From contig OZ316894.1 in NCBI GenBank assembly GCA_973895155.1, forward strand, positions 23,188,001 to 23,252,000: DNA of 64,000 nucleotides. The letters run 5' to 3'. Below the pieces are notes generated by a model. That model was not told where the DNA came from. It did not search any database and was given only the letters and a program-made list of their open reading frames with translations. A program made the position numbers and the translations under genes. Shown here in pieces: positions 12,251 to 22,437 of the stretch; position 1 is the stretch's first letter, and each line of letters begins with the position of its first letter. Source of the DNA: Marsupella aquatica. Lineage: Eukaryota; Marchantiophyta.

Positions 12251-12589
12251 GGGCATGTCAAACACAATTAAGTTTTGTGCGTGACCTTGTCTGGAAATGT
12301 TGTGACCCAAGGCAGCGGGAATGACTGGTTGGGCACCGAATGTGAGGTCTAACCTCACGCCCGGGAGTCGTGACCGAAACTGAGGGCCGACTGTTACGAG
12401 GGAGAGGACCCAATTTCAGTGTGTTCATTATTGACTCACCTTGTAATTCTCACACACTGTCGCAACCCCTCTCAAATCTGAGAGCTCAAAAATATCATTG
12501 CCGGGCTACACCCACTTTGGGTGAGCCCAAGTGCATCTTGGGACACTCATGAGGTGTTTTTTTTTCTTTCAATAATATTTGAGATACCC
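12251..12589 (+). mobile_element. 339-bp TIR element (MITE), copy 1
   Basis: Ends are GGGCATGTCAAA and TTTGAGATACCC, an imperfect terminal inverted repeat, flanked by TA on both sides (12249-12250 and 12590-12591). The body is homologous, in opposite orientation, to 43362-43706. Size, TIRs, TA target duplication and lack of coding capacity fit a non-autonomous DNA transposon; TA duplication is characteristic of the Tc1/mariner superfamily, though other families are not excluded. Confidence 0.8.
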
Positions 12590-12738
12590 TACTCTAGTTA
12601 GTTGCTAGTTGCTTCCGTAATTTACCATAGCTACCGACCTCTAGAGGTTCAAATCTCAACGGTCATTCCCCCCGGACTGGAAGCAACGAGTCCCTTCGAT
12701 GCGGCCGTTCTCTGCGCTCCTCCCTCGTTGGAAGGGAG

Positions 12739-13450
12739 AACTCACTCTCTCGATAGCCTGCCTCTCGATAGCCTGCCTGTCTGCCACACGGATTTCATTC
12801 TAGTTCCTGCCCACAGAACCAAGAGTGAAGAGTCGAGACGGACAGAAAGAGAGTATCGAGCTGTGATTTGGAAGAGAAAACTCACTCTCTCGATAGCCTG
12901 CCTGTCTGCCACACGAATTTCATTCTAGTTCCTGCCCACACAAGCAAGAGTGAAGAGTTTAGACGGACAGAAAGAAAGTATCGAGCTGTGTTTTGGAAAG
13001 GGAAACTCACTCTCGAGATAGCCTGCCTGTCTGCCACACGGACTACATTCTAGTTCAAGCAAGAGTGAAGAGTCGAGACGGACAGAAAGAGAGTATCGAG
13101 CTGTGATTTGGAAGGTAAAACTCACTCTCTCAATAGCCTGCCTGTCTGCCACACGGACTACATTCGAGTTCCTGCCCACACAAGAGTGAAGAGTCTAGAC
13201 GGACTGATAGGGAAACCTCAGTCTCTCGTTAATCTGTCTGTCTGCCACACGGAATTCATTCGAGTCCATGCCCACACAAGCAAGAGTAAGAGTCTAGACG
13301 GAGAGCAAGAAAGAATCGAGGTGTGGACTGAAGGGGAAAACTCACTCTCTTTAGTCTGTCTGTTCTGTCTGTCTGCCACACGGAATTCATGCCCACATAA
13401 GCAAGAGTGTCTAGACGGAGAGAAAGAAAGAATCGAGCTGTGGGCTGAAA
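12739..13450. repeat. tandem array, about 95-130-bp unit, six copies
   Basis: Each unit runs 'actcactctctcgatagcc', 'tgtctgccacacgga', 'cattc(t/g)agttc', 'gcccacacaagcaagagtga', 'gtctagacgga' and 'gaatcgagctgtg'. The gccacacg motif lies at about 12783, 12908, 13034, 13150, 13246 and 13375. Unit length varies by internal deletion. The later copies are more diverged. Open frames across it on both strands are by-products of the repeat. Confidence 0.85.
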
Positions 13451-14735
13451 GGGAAACGAGAGAGGGGAAGGGGAGGACGGCAAAGTCGTCGGAGCTGTGG
13501 AGTCGAAGTGATTTCAGGGGGGGAAGGAGTATGAGAGACCTGTTTGAGGCGAGCTTGTTTTTGTCGACCCGCGCTTCTGTGCCCTCATCCGTTGCACAGG
13601 AATGCCCAATGCAGGCAGCTTTGATCGACTGATAACCGAAGTGCTCATTTCCTCTGACCATGAATTGTTCGATGAATTGTCGTCAATGAAGCGCTTATTA
13701 TGAGTTTTCTGCTCTCCCTTTTCTGTGACATTTTTTGTCATTTCGTTTGCGTCTGCTTCCTAGTTTTCCTTCCTCTTCTTCATTTGCTGGAATGAGTCGG
13801 TGCGCAGTGGAATTCTAGCAAGTAGTGTCGTATGCACTCAGTTCCAGCCCTATGTAGTCTTGTCGATTTGGTTGTTTTATCCGTTTCAGAGCTTCTCACG
13901 CTGTGCTCATTTACAGTGCGTTCTTTACTGGGTTTTCCGCTAAATTTTGTCTTTGGCATCAAGCCTGCCTCGCTCTGCATCAGCTACCAAGTGGGCCGTA
14001 GAACCTCTATCCAAGCAGTAGAAAGGAGGATCATATGAGAGCCGGCAGTGTTGTCAAAACTAGTCTGGTTCCTTATACCCTTTCTACTTTTCATATCCCG
14101 CTGATGGGTCCCTCGTCATATCCAGCCGCTGAAAACCTAGTACTTGCAGTGGTGGATTCACATGGACAAACTTTTGGGGGAGCTGAACTGCTTTCCTGGA
14201 AGTACGAACGTTGTTGTTCAGACATTGGTGGGCCATTGCTTGTGACCACATTTTTTCGTCCGACGCGTTTGCATTTGGTAAGCAGTAGCTCGCTCTAGTA
14301 GCTGCCCGGCTTCGTTCCACTGAGGTTGCATGATTGCCCGGATCCCTTCGTCCAGCTCCTTTGTCACACAATAGTTGGAGTCAGTGCGTATTTGGGGTGT
14401 TTACAATCCGATCAGGTTTTTGTGGCATTCATTACTACCACTTAGTTTATAAAGTCGTCGAAAGCAAGATCAGGACGAAGAGGCTCGTGTTTAATTTACA
14501 AAAGTTTATTGGATGGTAACTTCATAAGTGGTGCAGAAAATTCGCGAATGGTTCTTCCCTCAAGAGTTTCAAAGGAGTTCAAGACTGAATTTGTTGATAT
14601 CGTCCTGCCCTGCACCGTCTTTACCAGCACTGCTTGCAATCCCTACTCTTTGCTAAACTTTCGTTCGTCTCTGATCTTGCTCGACTCACACCTTGGGTTT
14701 CAGACAACTCGATCGAGGCGCCCGGATTTTCAGAG
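13451..14735. other. MAD2 upstream region
   Basis: This contains the presumed promoter and leader of the MAD2 gene. A GA-rich patch lies at 13455-13480. Open frames in both strands have no recognisable domains. No TATA box or leader intron could be assigned with confidence. Confidence 0.35.
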
Positions 14736-16594
14736 ATGGGTGGCGCAGGTGCGGTGAATGGTGATGTCATCACTTTAAAAGGCTCTGCGGCGATCGTGCG
14801 AGAATTCTTCTGTAAGGCTCTATCATCCACCTTGCAAAAATAAAAATCATTCAGCTGCTTTGTTTTGGGTAGACCATCTCAATTCAATGTGACTGCTGAT
14901 GGCACTCCATTCATTCACTGAACGGTTATTCTGCAATGTTGCAGGTTATGCGGTCAACAGGTGAGCCATCGTTGGCGGAATTGAAATGATCTGTTCTCCC
15001 GCTTCTCGCTTGTCATACTTGCAATATAGGATAATGAACCCAGGAAACCTCTTGGTATCTCACATGGAATGAAGCATCTTGCGCGGAACCTAATTCGGTT
15101 TTCTTTTGGCTCAGCATCCTGTATCAGCGGGGTGTTTATCCTTCTGAAAATTTCGGGAAGGTGAAGAAGTATGGGCTAACCTTGCTCATCTGTGAAGATG
15201 AGAAGGTTAAAACCTTCATAAATTCAGTGACTGTTCAAATTGCTGGTACATCTCTCCTATAAGTGGTGTAAATTCAATGATTAGTCCTCCGGATGTTTTG
15301 TTTGAACAGAAGAATCTATTTTCTTTCTCCTCTTCTTTTCTAGGTTGGATGACATATAATTCATTCGTCCAGTTGTTCTTTCGTCAGGATAATTCGTGCG
15401 CAGTTTGTATTGCAAGCCCTTCCCGAAACAGACTGATTGCTTTGCAAATAATGATTGGTCTAAGGAATTCAATTTTTACATAACCCAAATCTGTTTTGCA
15501 CTAATATGCAGAATGGTTGGAGAAAGGAGCAATAGAGAGACTTGTACTTATAATTGCCAGCATTGCCTCAAAGGAGGTTCTAGAAAGATGGAGCTTCAAC
15601 ATTGATACTGACAAGGAAGTGAAAGAAACGGGGTAAGAGTTTCTTCATGCCGTCGCTTGCACGGAAGAAAATTCATGCGTGGCAACTCTTAGTCTTCTCT
15701 TAAATAGCATGGCTTTGACTTTCGGAGGAACTAAGGAGAGATCTTCTTTTTGCCAGGATAAGCAGGGAAAAACCAGACAAGGAAATCATGGCAGACATTC
15801 AAGCCATCATGCGACAAATAACCTCAAGTATCACCTTCCTTCCAAATCTGGATGAACCCTGTAAGTTGAATCGTTTCGACTTCAGACCTACTTGCAGCTT
15901 CATTCTTTGAAGGAAGAGATTCTGACTCGAGAGTTCACGTCATTTTCAGGTATTTTCGACTTGCTCGTTTACACCCCTAAAGACGCTGAGGTACCACCTT
16001 TATGGGGAGAAAGTGATGCAAGGCTGATCAACAACCAACAAGTGGTGAAACTACGTACCGTGGACACCAAGGTCCTGTCTACTCACCTTCGATCCCAGCT
16101 TTTGAATGTTCACTGTCTAGACAGATAATTTTCTATCCCACTAATAGCACATCGCATGCAGCTGCTCTTGACCGATTAGTTTTGAGCCTCGGTGTAGAGA
16201 ATGTCAATAAAATTGCATTCTCTACATCCATCTATTTTATCTACCGTCATTTGCAATTGCGATCTTGTTACACTACCCTGTCAGATCTCTTTTATTTTCT
16301 TGGTTTGACCCTGCAGTGATTACCTCACAGAATCTACTGATTAAAAACCAACTCTTCGAAGAATGCAATTGAAGAAAGAACCCAGCAAACCAAATCGTAT
16401 TGTGAAAATTCTCACTGAAAGTTTTGCCATCTTCGGGATGTGGTAACAATCTGAAGGTTTTTGGCTGCTCCAGTCTTCTTCGATGGCCAAAGAACGAAAC
16501 CTAACCCTCTGTATATGCCCTATCTGACGTGCTATTTGTATTCCTCCAGGTGCACAAAGTGGATGCATTGGTTGCCTACAAGTTTGAATCCTAG
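14736..16594 (+). CDS. MAD2: mitotic spindle assembly checkpoint protein MAD2 (HORMA domain)
   Basis: MAD2 is the HORMA-domain checkpoint protein that, when converted at unattached kinetochores by MAD1, binds CDC20 and restrains the anaphase-promoting complex. Seven exons fit by phase and GT-AG signals: 14736-14811, 14945-14960, 15115-15245, 15512-15632, 15757-15860, 15950-16071 and 16550-16594, giving 204 residues, close to the usual 205-210. Conserved blocks are ITLKGSAAIVREFF, YQRGVYP.E.F.KVKKYGL, EVLERWSFNI(D)TD, DKEIMADIQAIMRQI(T)SSI, TFLPNLDE, and the C-terminal safety-belt part (IFDLLVYTPKDAEVP, ARLINNQQVVKLRTVDTKVHKVDALVAYKFES). The ATG is preceded by no closer in-frame start with family similarity. 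Exon 2 is only 16 nt. The protein stops shortly after AYKFES, lacking the acidic tail of many homologues. Complete and apparently intact. Confidence 0.96.
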
Positions 16595-18271
16595 ATCGCT
16601 CCTTCGTATACCTACGAGAAGGTCCACTAGAGGAGCTCTCTCAGCTCCATCTCTGTTGAGTTACGTGATGTGATCGGAATCATCCAGGCTCAGTTTTGAT
16701 GAAAGTGGTTCTCTTCCGAGTCGCCCGATGAGTAAAACACGCACATTGAGCCTGTGAATATATGAAGACGTGGTTTAATTTGTAGACTTTGGCAGAGGTC
16801 AGCTGTATGTACAAAAATGAGTTTTGGCTGCCATCTAACCTAATCAGTAGACGGAATTTTGGTCCTCTGAGTGAAGGACAAATCCAGTTCGTCTGCTTCC
16901 GGTAATTCGCACGAGGTCAAAGGCCTCGCAGTGTTAGGCACAGTTGATGCCACAATTGGCCAGTAAAGGAATATCCATATGAATTGAAACACTGAATGCT
17001 TCTGTCTTTCGACTTTGCTGGTCTTGTATTTCATTCGGATCACGGGACTAAGACAAGTGAAGTAAACCTGATGTTTTACAATACTCAACAAAACTAAGTT
17101 TGACGTTTGCAAATTCTGTGTGGAAGTGGAATTGTTAAAATTATCGTAGTTCCTAGTTCTTGGCACACAGAGGTAACGAAAAATTTAGAAAAACCTCGGA
17201 ACAGGACCTGTAAACAAATGGTAACGACGTGCTAATACACGTGATCACGGCCAGCTCTTCTTGCCCTAATTGGTTTTTGTGGACGAAGGTATGAGAAACT
17301 AGAATCGAATGGATCCTTCGAGGAATTTGGCTCGTGCCCACACTGGATTTGTGAACCTCGATTTTCTAGATCCATGGTTTGATGCGCCAAAGCTGGACAG
17401 ACTACCTGATGGTTGACTTCTGCCATTCGGTTTTCTGGAGTCGATACAAATGCATACTTGTGACAACATTGGGCCTCCCAATTTTAACAAATGAAGACAA
17501 ACAGACCAAGAGGTGCAATGGAAATTGTTGACCTCCCCTGGGAGCAGCTGAAGTGATTGTCACAGCATCTGTAAACATTTAGAGGCCCAACAAATGGTGA
17601 TCTGGCACGGGAAGTATTCTTAACTGGAAATTGACGGCTGCAATTGATCCCTGAATATCTCTGATGATCACCAACCTAGTGATCATTGGCGATGTAATAA
17701 ACGATAGCCATAACAAATGCCGGTAGGTTGTCCTACCGGCTATCCTTCTACTCAGCAACAAGAGTACCGAAATGACCCTCACGCGCTGGATGTTACAGCA
17801 TTGTCAGGGGAAATTCTAACATCTCCACCAACTTACGAGAACAGTCCACACACATGAGTGCGCTACCGCACCTGTGGCATTCTGATCATTTGGGTTGTCA
17901 GTTCACAGATGCCGGCGAAAGGTCACATGAGTTTATTTTGTTCGTCACCGGCGTTTCCAGCTTCCTCAGGACATAGGAAACTCCCCCTTTCCTTGAAATC
18001 AATATCCTTCACGTGAGATATATCGTAAGAGGCTTAGGAGAAAGGTAAATAAAGAAGTACAGACTCAACAATAGAAACAACGGCTTCTGAATAAGAGACT
18101 CATATTATTCAGAAACTGATCGCCCAACATGCCCGATATCGGGGCATTGCAGACATCCTTTCCTAGTTGACAAATGATAAGTACATGGAGCAAACTAAAT
18201 CTAGCGGACATAAATACAATCTAGCGACACAACTAAAACCACAGAAGCTAACTGACACAAGACCACAGAAT
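16595..18271. other. intergenic, between converging MAD2 and SHOCT-like genes
   Basis: The two genes converge here. Only short overlapping frames are present. A perfect 9-bp inverted repeat with a 4-nt loop (GCCGGTAGG/CCTACCGGC) lies at about 17718-17739; its role is unknown. Confidence 0.4.
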
Positions 18272-20197
18272 TTACAGCTTAAGGATTTTCCTCACTCTCT
18301 GTTTGAACTCTTCCTCTGTAATCACTCCCACATCTCTCGCACTCTTGAGATTTGCAATGTTCTGCCTATCCAGCTTAGCGTCTAACAAGGCATTTTGTTT
18401 CCCAGAGGCTGATTCTTGAAATTGCTTCTCGATAAGAGCAAGTGCAGAAGCTTGCGGTTGCGGCGTTTGAGCCTCTGACTTTAGCTTCTCGTTGGACGAA
18501 ACCGGGGGACTTCTAGGCCCAGGGGCAGGTGGGTCATCATCAGATCCGTCAGTTGAGCTTGCACTTGAAGTAGAGGCCACCGGTGCAGTTGTCCCATCAA
18601 TTAGACTGTGACTCCTCTTCAGCGCATTCCTGGTTGCAGGCTCATCGGCAGATTTCGAGCGGACCAAAACCTCCTCACTCTGCAATGCAACTTCTGCTGA
18701 TTCTTTGTTCAAGTTACCAGCTTTGATGTCTTTCAGGGTTTCTCTCAGGCGATCCTTCAAGGTTTCTTCTTGAAATGGCGAGCTTGGAAAAACCGTTTTG
18801 TAGTGCGCATAAACTGCCTTCCAGACCTTACCTGGAATTAGCTGATTAACTTTTTTTCGGTTCTTACTGTAGATTTCAATGTGATAGTTGTAGGCAGCCA
18901 CCATCGTCCTGATGTGCAAAGAATCCACAATGCGGCGCGTAACCTTCCCTTTCGGTAAGAGAACAGTGTCAGAGATCACAATGGCGCCCGCTTGATTGGC
19001 GTACTGGTGAATCCGAGCTGCAGCATCTGCAATCCTCTGACCAGCTCCAGCAACTACACAGAGGTCTTCTGATTGTATGGGTGGGGTGCCCATAGCTGCA
19101 GCATCTGCAATCCTCTCGAGAGCTGCGGCAACTACGCAGAGATCTTCTGATAGAGAGTTGAGTCTGTCCAGAAAGTCACAGTGATGAAGGGTTTCAACTC
19201 AAATATGAAGATTCGGATGAAAATAGTTGAACTAAGAAATTTAGAGCAAGACGGATCATTCCAACTTAAACGGACAGCAGAGCATTGCAGCAGTGTCGCC
19301 GTTTCTCGTTATCAGCGCAAAAGATGTACAATAGTCTCACACAATCAAGCATTTGGCCGTTCTTTTTGGGCGATTGAGTGAACACCATCATTCAGCAACG
19401 GCATAACGAGATATGGGAAGTGACCTACTCAACCCTCTTTAAATTCTATCCCTTGCCAACACTGGAAAGAATGGGATCTGCAAGGAAGATCGCTTCGCTC
19501 TCAACCTAGGGTGCAAGCTTGTTCGGTTCACTACAACCTTGTCAATAAACTTTTTCTGGAACAATAATTCATATGGCAATGCAATCAACGAACCTTAAGT
19601 GATAAGATTTCAGTATGTTTCTAAGACGAAAGCCACGGCGGGGCACTCGAAACAGAAGGCCCTAAGTTTTTACGCTCCTGTCTCGGATAGCTATGCTCAA
19701 CTAACGATACTCGGTAGTGATCGAAGTCATTTTATCGGTTCAGGGTCTATGCTTGCACCTGAAAAAATTTATCCAGAAGTGACTCGGATGCTATGGTGCA
19801 AACGCAATCCATCAGAGTCTCACAGTTGTGCGAACGAGGATAATTGATGCACCTTCGTTGCGTGATAATAATTTAAAGGAGTGGAAATTTGATAGAGTTG
19901 ACAACTGACTGTGAGCTAAGAACAAGAATGCAATGTAACAAACCTGTCTCCTTTCATCACGCAGCCTACTATGTCACCTTGCGAAAACATTAATCCGCAT
20001 CGTGCGAAAACCCAGAATTTAGGTGCGCGGAAGGACAAACAAACTCCCAGAGTCACTGTCAAGGGTTGTCGCCCTGGTATAAAAATGCACAACTCACTTG
20101 CATTGCGTCCGATCATCTTTGCTGGTTCGAATATCTTCTCCGCAGAACTTGCACCCTTCGCTGCTGTGGCGACGAGCTTTGACCGGATCGCTTTCAT
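18272..20197 (-). CDS. unknown protein with conserved central domain and SHOCT-like C-terminal tail
   Basis: The main exon (19197 or a nearby acceptor down to stop at 18272) encodes a helical domain (VLLPKGKVTRRIVDSLHIRT, IEIYSKNRKKVNQLIPGKVW, YAHYKTVFPSSPFQEETLKD). A Ser/Pro-rich linker follows, then a C-terminal LKSARDVGVITEEEFKQRVR segment resembling short SHOCT oligomerisation motifs. The frame stays open upstream of the internal ATG at 19093. That shows a 26-residue tandem duplication, SEDLCVVA(A/G)A..RIADAAA. A first exon is likely at 20098-20197 (ATG 20197, GTGAG donor), giving 341 residues with acceptor GAG at 19198. An alternative first exon frame starts at ATG 20201-20203, has Cys residues (GCKFCG, QC) and joins to a CAG acceptor near 19174. 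I cannot choose firmly. Function is unknown. Confidence 0.65.
19015..19155 (-). repeat. 78-bp in-frame tandem duplication in the SHOCT-like gene
   Basis: Plus-strand segments at about 19015-19076 and 19093-19153 both read gctgcagcatctgcaatcct, then c(a/g)..aactac(a/g)cagag and tcttctga. The offset of 78 bp equals 26 codons, so the encoded peptide is repeated in frame. Confidence 0.75.
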
Positions 20198-22437
20198 CCA
20201 TTGAAGACACTGCCTGGAGGAATTTTGTTTCCTTTCACTTCGTCGGGAATTTCGGTGTTGTTGGAGGACTGTTCGCCAACGAGCTCAAAATCACTCTCGC
20301 ATTCCATGTTCTGGACCTCGACAGGCCTTACATCCCTCCTCCGACTCTCACCCCCGGCGCGCACGCGGTCTTGCTGAGAAGTCCATTTTCTGCTCGCCTA
20401 CATCCTGTCAAACCCGATTCGAACGACAAAATTTCTTCATCTGATCTCTAACCGCGGACGAAATTCCCCATGCCGAGACACTTTTGGGACACCTAGACTG
20501 AGAACGAACAACCCCTTCCGTAGGTAATTTGCAGATACCATTGTTCTCATTCGTCAGTCGCACAATTATCTTGACGTTCAAGATAACGAGAAAAGATTAC
20601 ACTCTGCTCAAGAATTCTGCATCGAAGATTCGGGCGTTCTTGCTCCAAATGTTGGACATCTTTCACGAAACTCAGACGACTGTTCGGATCGGAAAAGTGC
20701 TCTACGCTTCGGCATAGTAGAAGCCGTCATTCTAAGAAGCGTTCTTGTTCCGAAGGGTGGAGGTTCTCAACTTCTCAATGCGGTTTGTTCGTTTGGTTTG
20801 TTGAGAGGACGTGACGGAGTAGATCACTAGGGTGGCGATGAGATGGAGCACGTCAGGGCGCAGCCTGTGCATTCTTGTAGGTACTGTTCAGGCTACTACT
20901 GCACTTTTTGCAATCGGCATTTTTGTTTGTGTTTCTCGTTTTTCGTGACAGCGAGCTCTCTTTTCACGCCTGGAAGCAATAATTATGTGACTAAGCAACG
21001 CTAGTAAAGGAATATGCAACTCTCTTTCTTTCCTTATCACTAAGAGATGATGAACATCAGACACAGATATGCAACTCTTTGTTTCACACACGGGGATATG
21101 GACCTCTTTGTTTCATGATCACCAATAGATTATGAACACCAATAGATTATGAACAACTCACAGGTATGCAACTCTCCCTTTCCTGATTGTTCTGGCCGTT
21201 TCCTCTTTTGGGGTTCCGAGGACTAGTGATTCCATTGGTTTCCTCGTGGCTTCCGACGTCTGTTTGCTATTCTTGCTTGCTGAGGCTTTTCCAAGATCGA
21301 AGAAGACATGATGTTTGTCAGTTCGCTTGTAGTTGGGTTTGAGAAGTGACGAAGGAACAATGTCGAACTTCCTCGGCCACTTTTACCGGTGTATGTTCGG
21401 TATGGCCAGTGGAAATGAACAAGTGAGCCATGGTCAGCTATGGCATGGATTGCCCACCCTTGACACGAGGTTGTGGTCATCTGTCGAATCAGATAAATAG
21501 TGCAATTCCTGCCCCAAGTACTTCCCGAGTTTAATCTCGACCTTCTTCTTTCCGCGACGAACTATCGATGCTCTCACACTCCCCCAAGAGGTGACTTAGA
21601 AAGACTCCCTTTCACTTTACCAAAACAAGCAACACATTGTTGGTAGTAAATCTGTAGGAACGTTCCGACTTCTTTCTCAATCGTACGAAAACCTCAGCTG
21701 CAGCGACAAAGTGTACTGCTAGTCTCCTACGAATGAAACTGGGAGTTGGGTAGTTCATCTCAACAAAGCTGCAGTAATCCATACAGGCAGGTTTTACCTA
21801 AGAGCCTCGTACTAATGCCACACACTGACGACCTGTGATTCCACAACTTCGTACTCCTTATCCTTCAGTTCATACTAAGGGGCACATTTCTTCATATCAA
21901 GCCAGTGATAAAATGACTGTATGCAAAGTTTCCTGACATCTGCCCACACCTCGCTCGTTAAACCCAGATCGACCAATCGTCACGATGACGTTTATTCGTA
22001 TACAGTACCAATCAATTGGCAGTAAGCGCTGACGTTGTCGAGACCTCATTCCAAAATCTAGAGGTTACCAAAATTGATCCAGGGGGCAAAGAATAATTAC
22101 TTGCAATTTTTTCTGAGTGTTCCCTCGATATGAGCTTCGTTGAGAACTACTGTAGCTAACAATATTCACAATCCCCACCATCACCGAACATATATATTCT
22201 AAACTTCTGAACACAAACTCCTATAGTAATTTTACAACTTGAAATCAATCTACAGTTGGGCTGCGCTTCTCTGCAACATGCAGAAGAACGATGCATCGTA
22301 GCCCATGTCCCAATTAAGGACTACTATATTGCTCATGGTCCAACCCCCTCCATTTGCACATAGTAATAAGGGAAGACCACATGTTACAAAGGCAGAAGAT
22401 CGAATGAAATAAGATGAAGGTGTGGCCAGTATTCAAA
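20198..22437. other. intergenic region upstream of the SHOCT-like gene
   Basis: This holds the presumed promoter of the minus-strand gene ending at 20197 and the 3' flank of the transporter gene at 22438. Short repeats occur at 21010-21170 (atatgcaactctttg twice; caccaatagattatgaaca twice in tandem at 21119 and 21138). No gene is recognised. Confidence 0.4.

Noticed and set aside
12630-12665. Possible tRNA T-arm (ggttcaaatc)
   Set aside because: No matching acceptor stem, D-arm or anticodon arm could be drawn upstream.
12868-13632. Long frames through the 12.7-13.45 kb region
   Set aside because: They follow the tandem array on both strands, and each unit repeats the same text; no sign of selection for coding.
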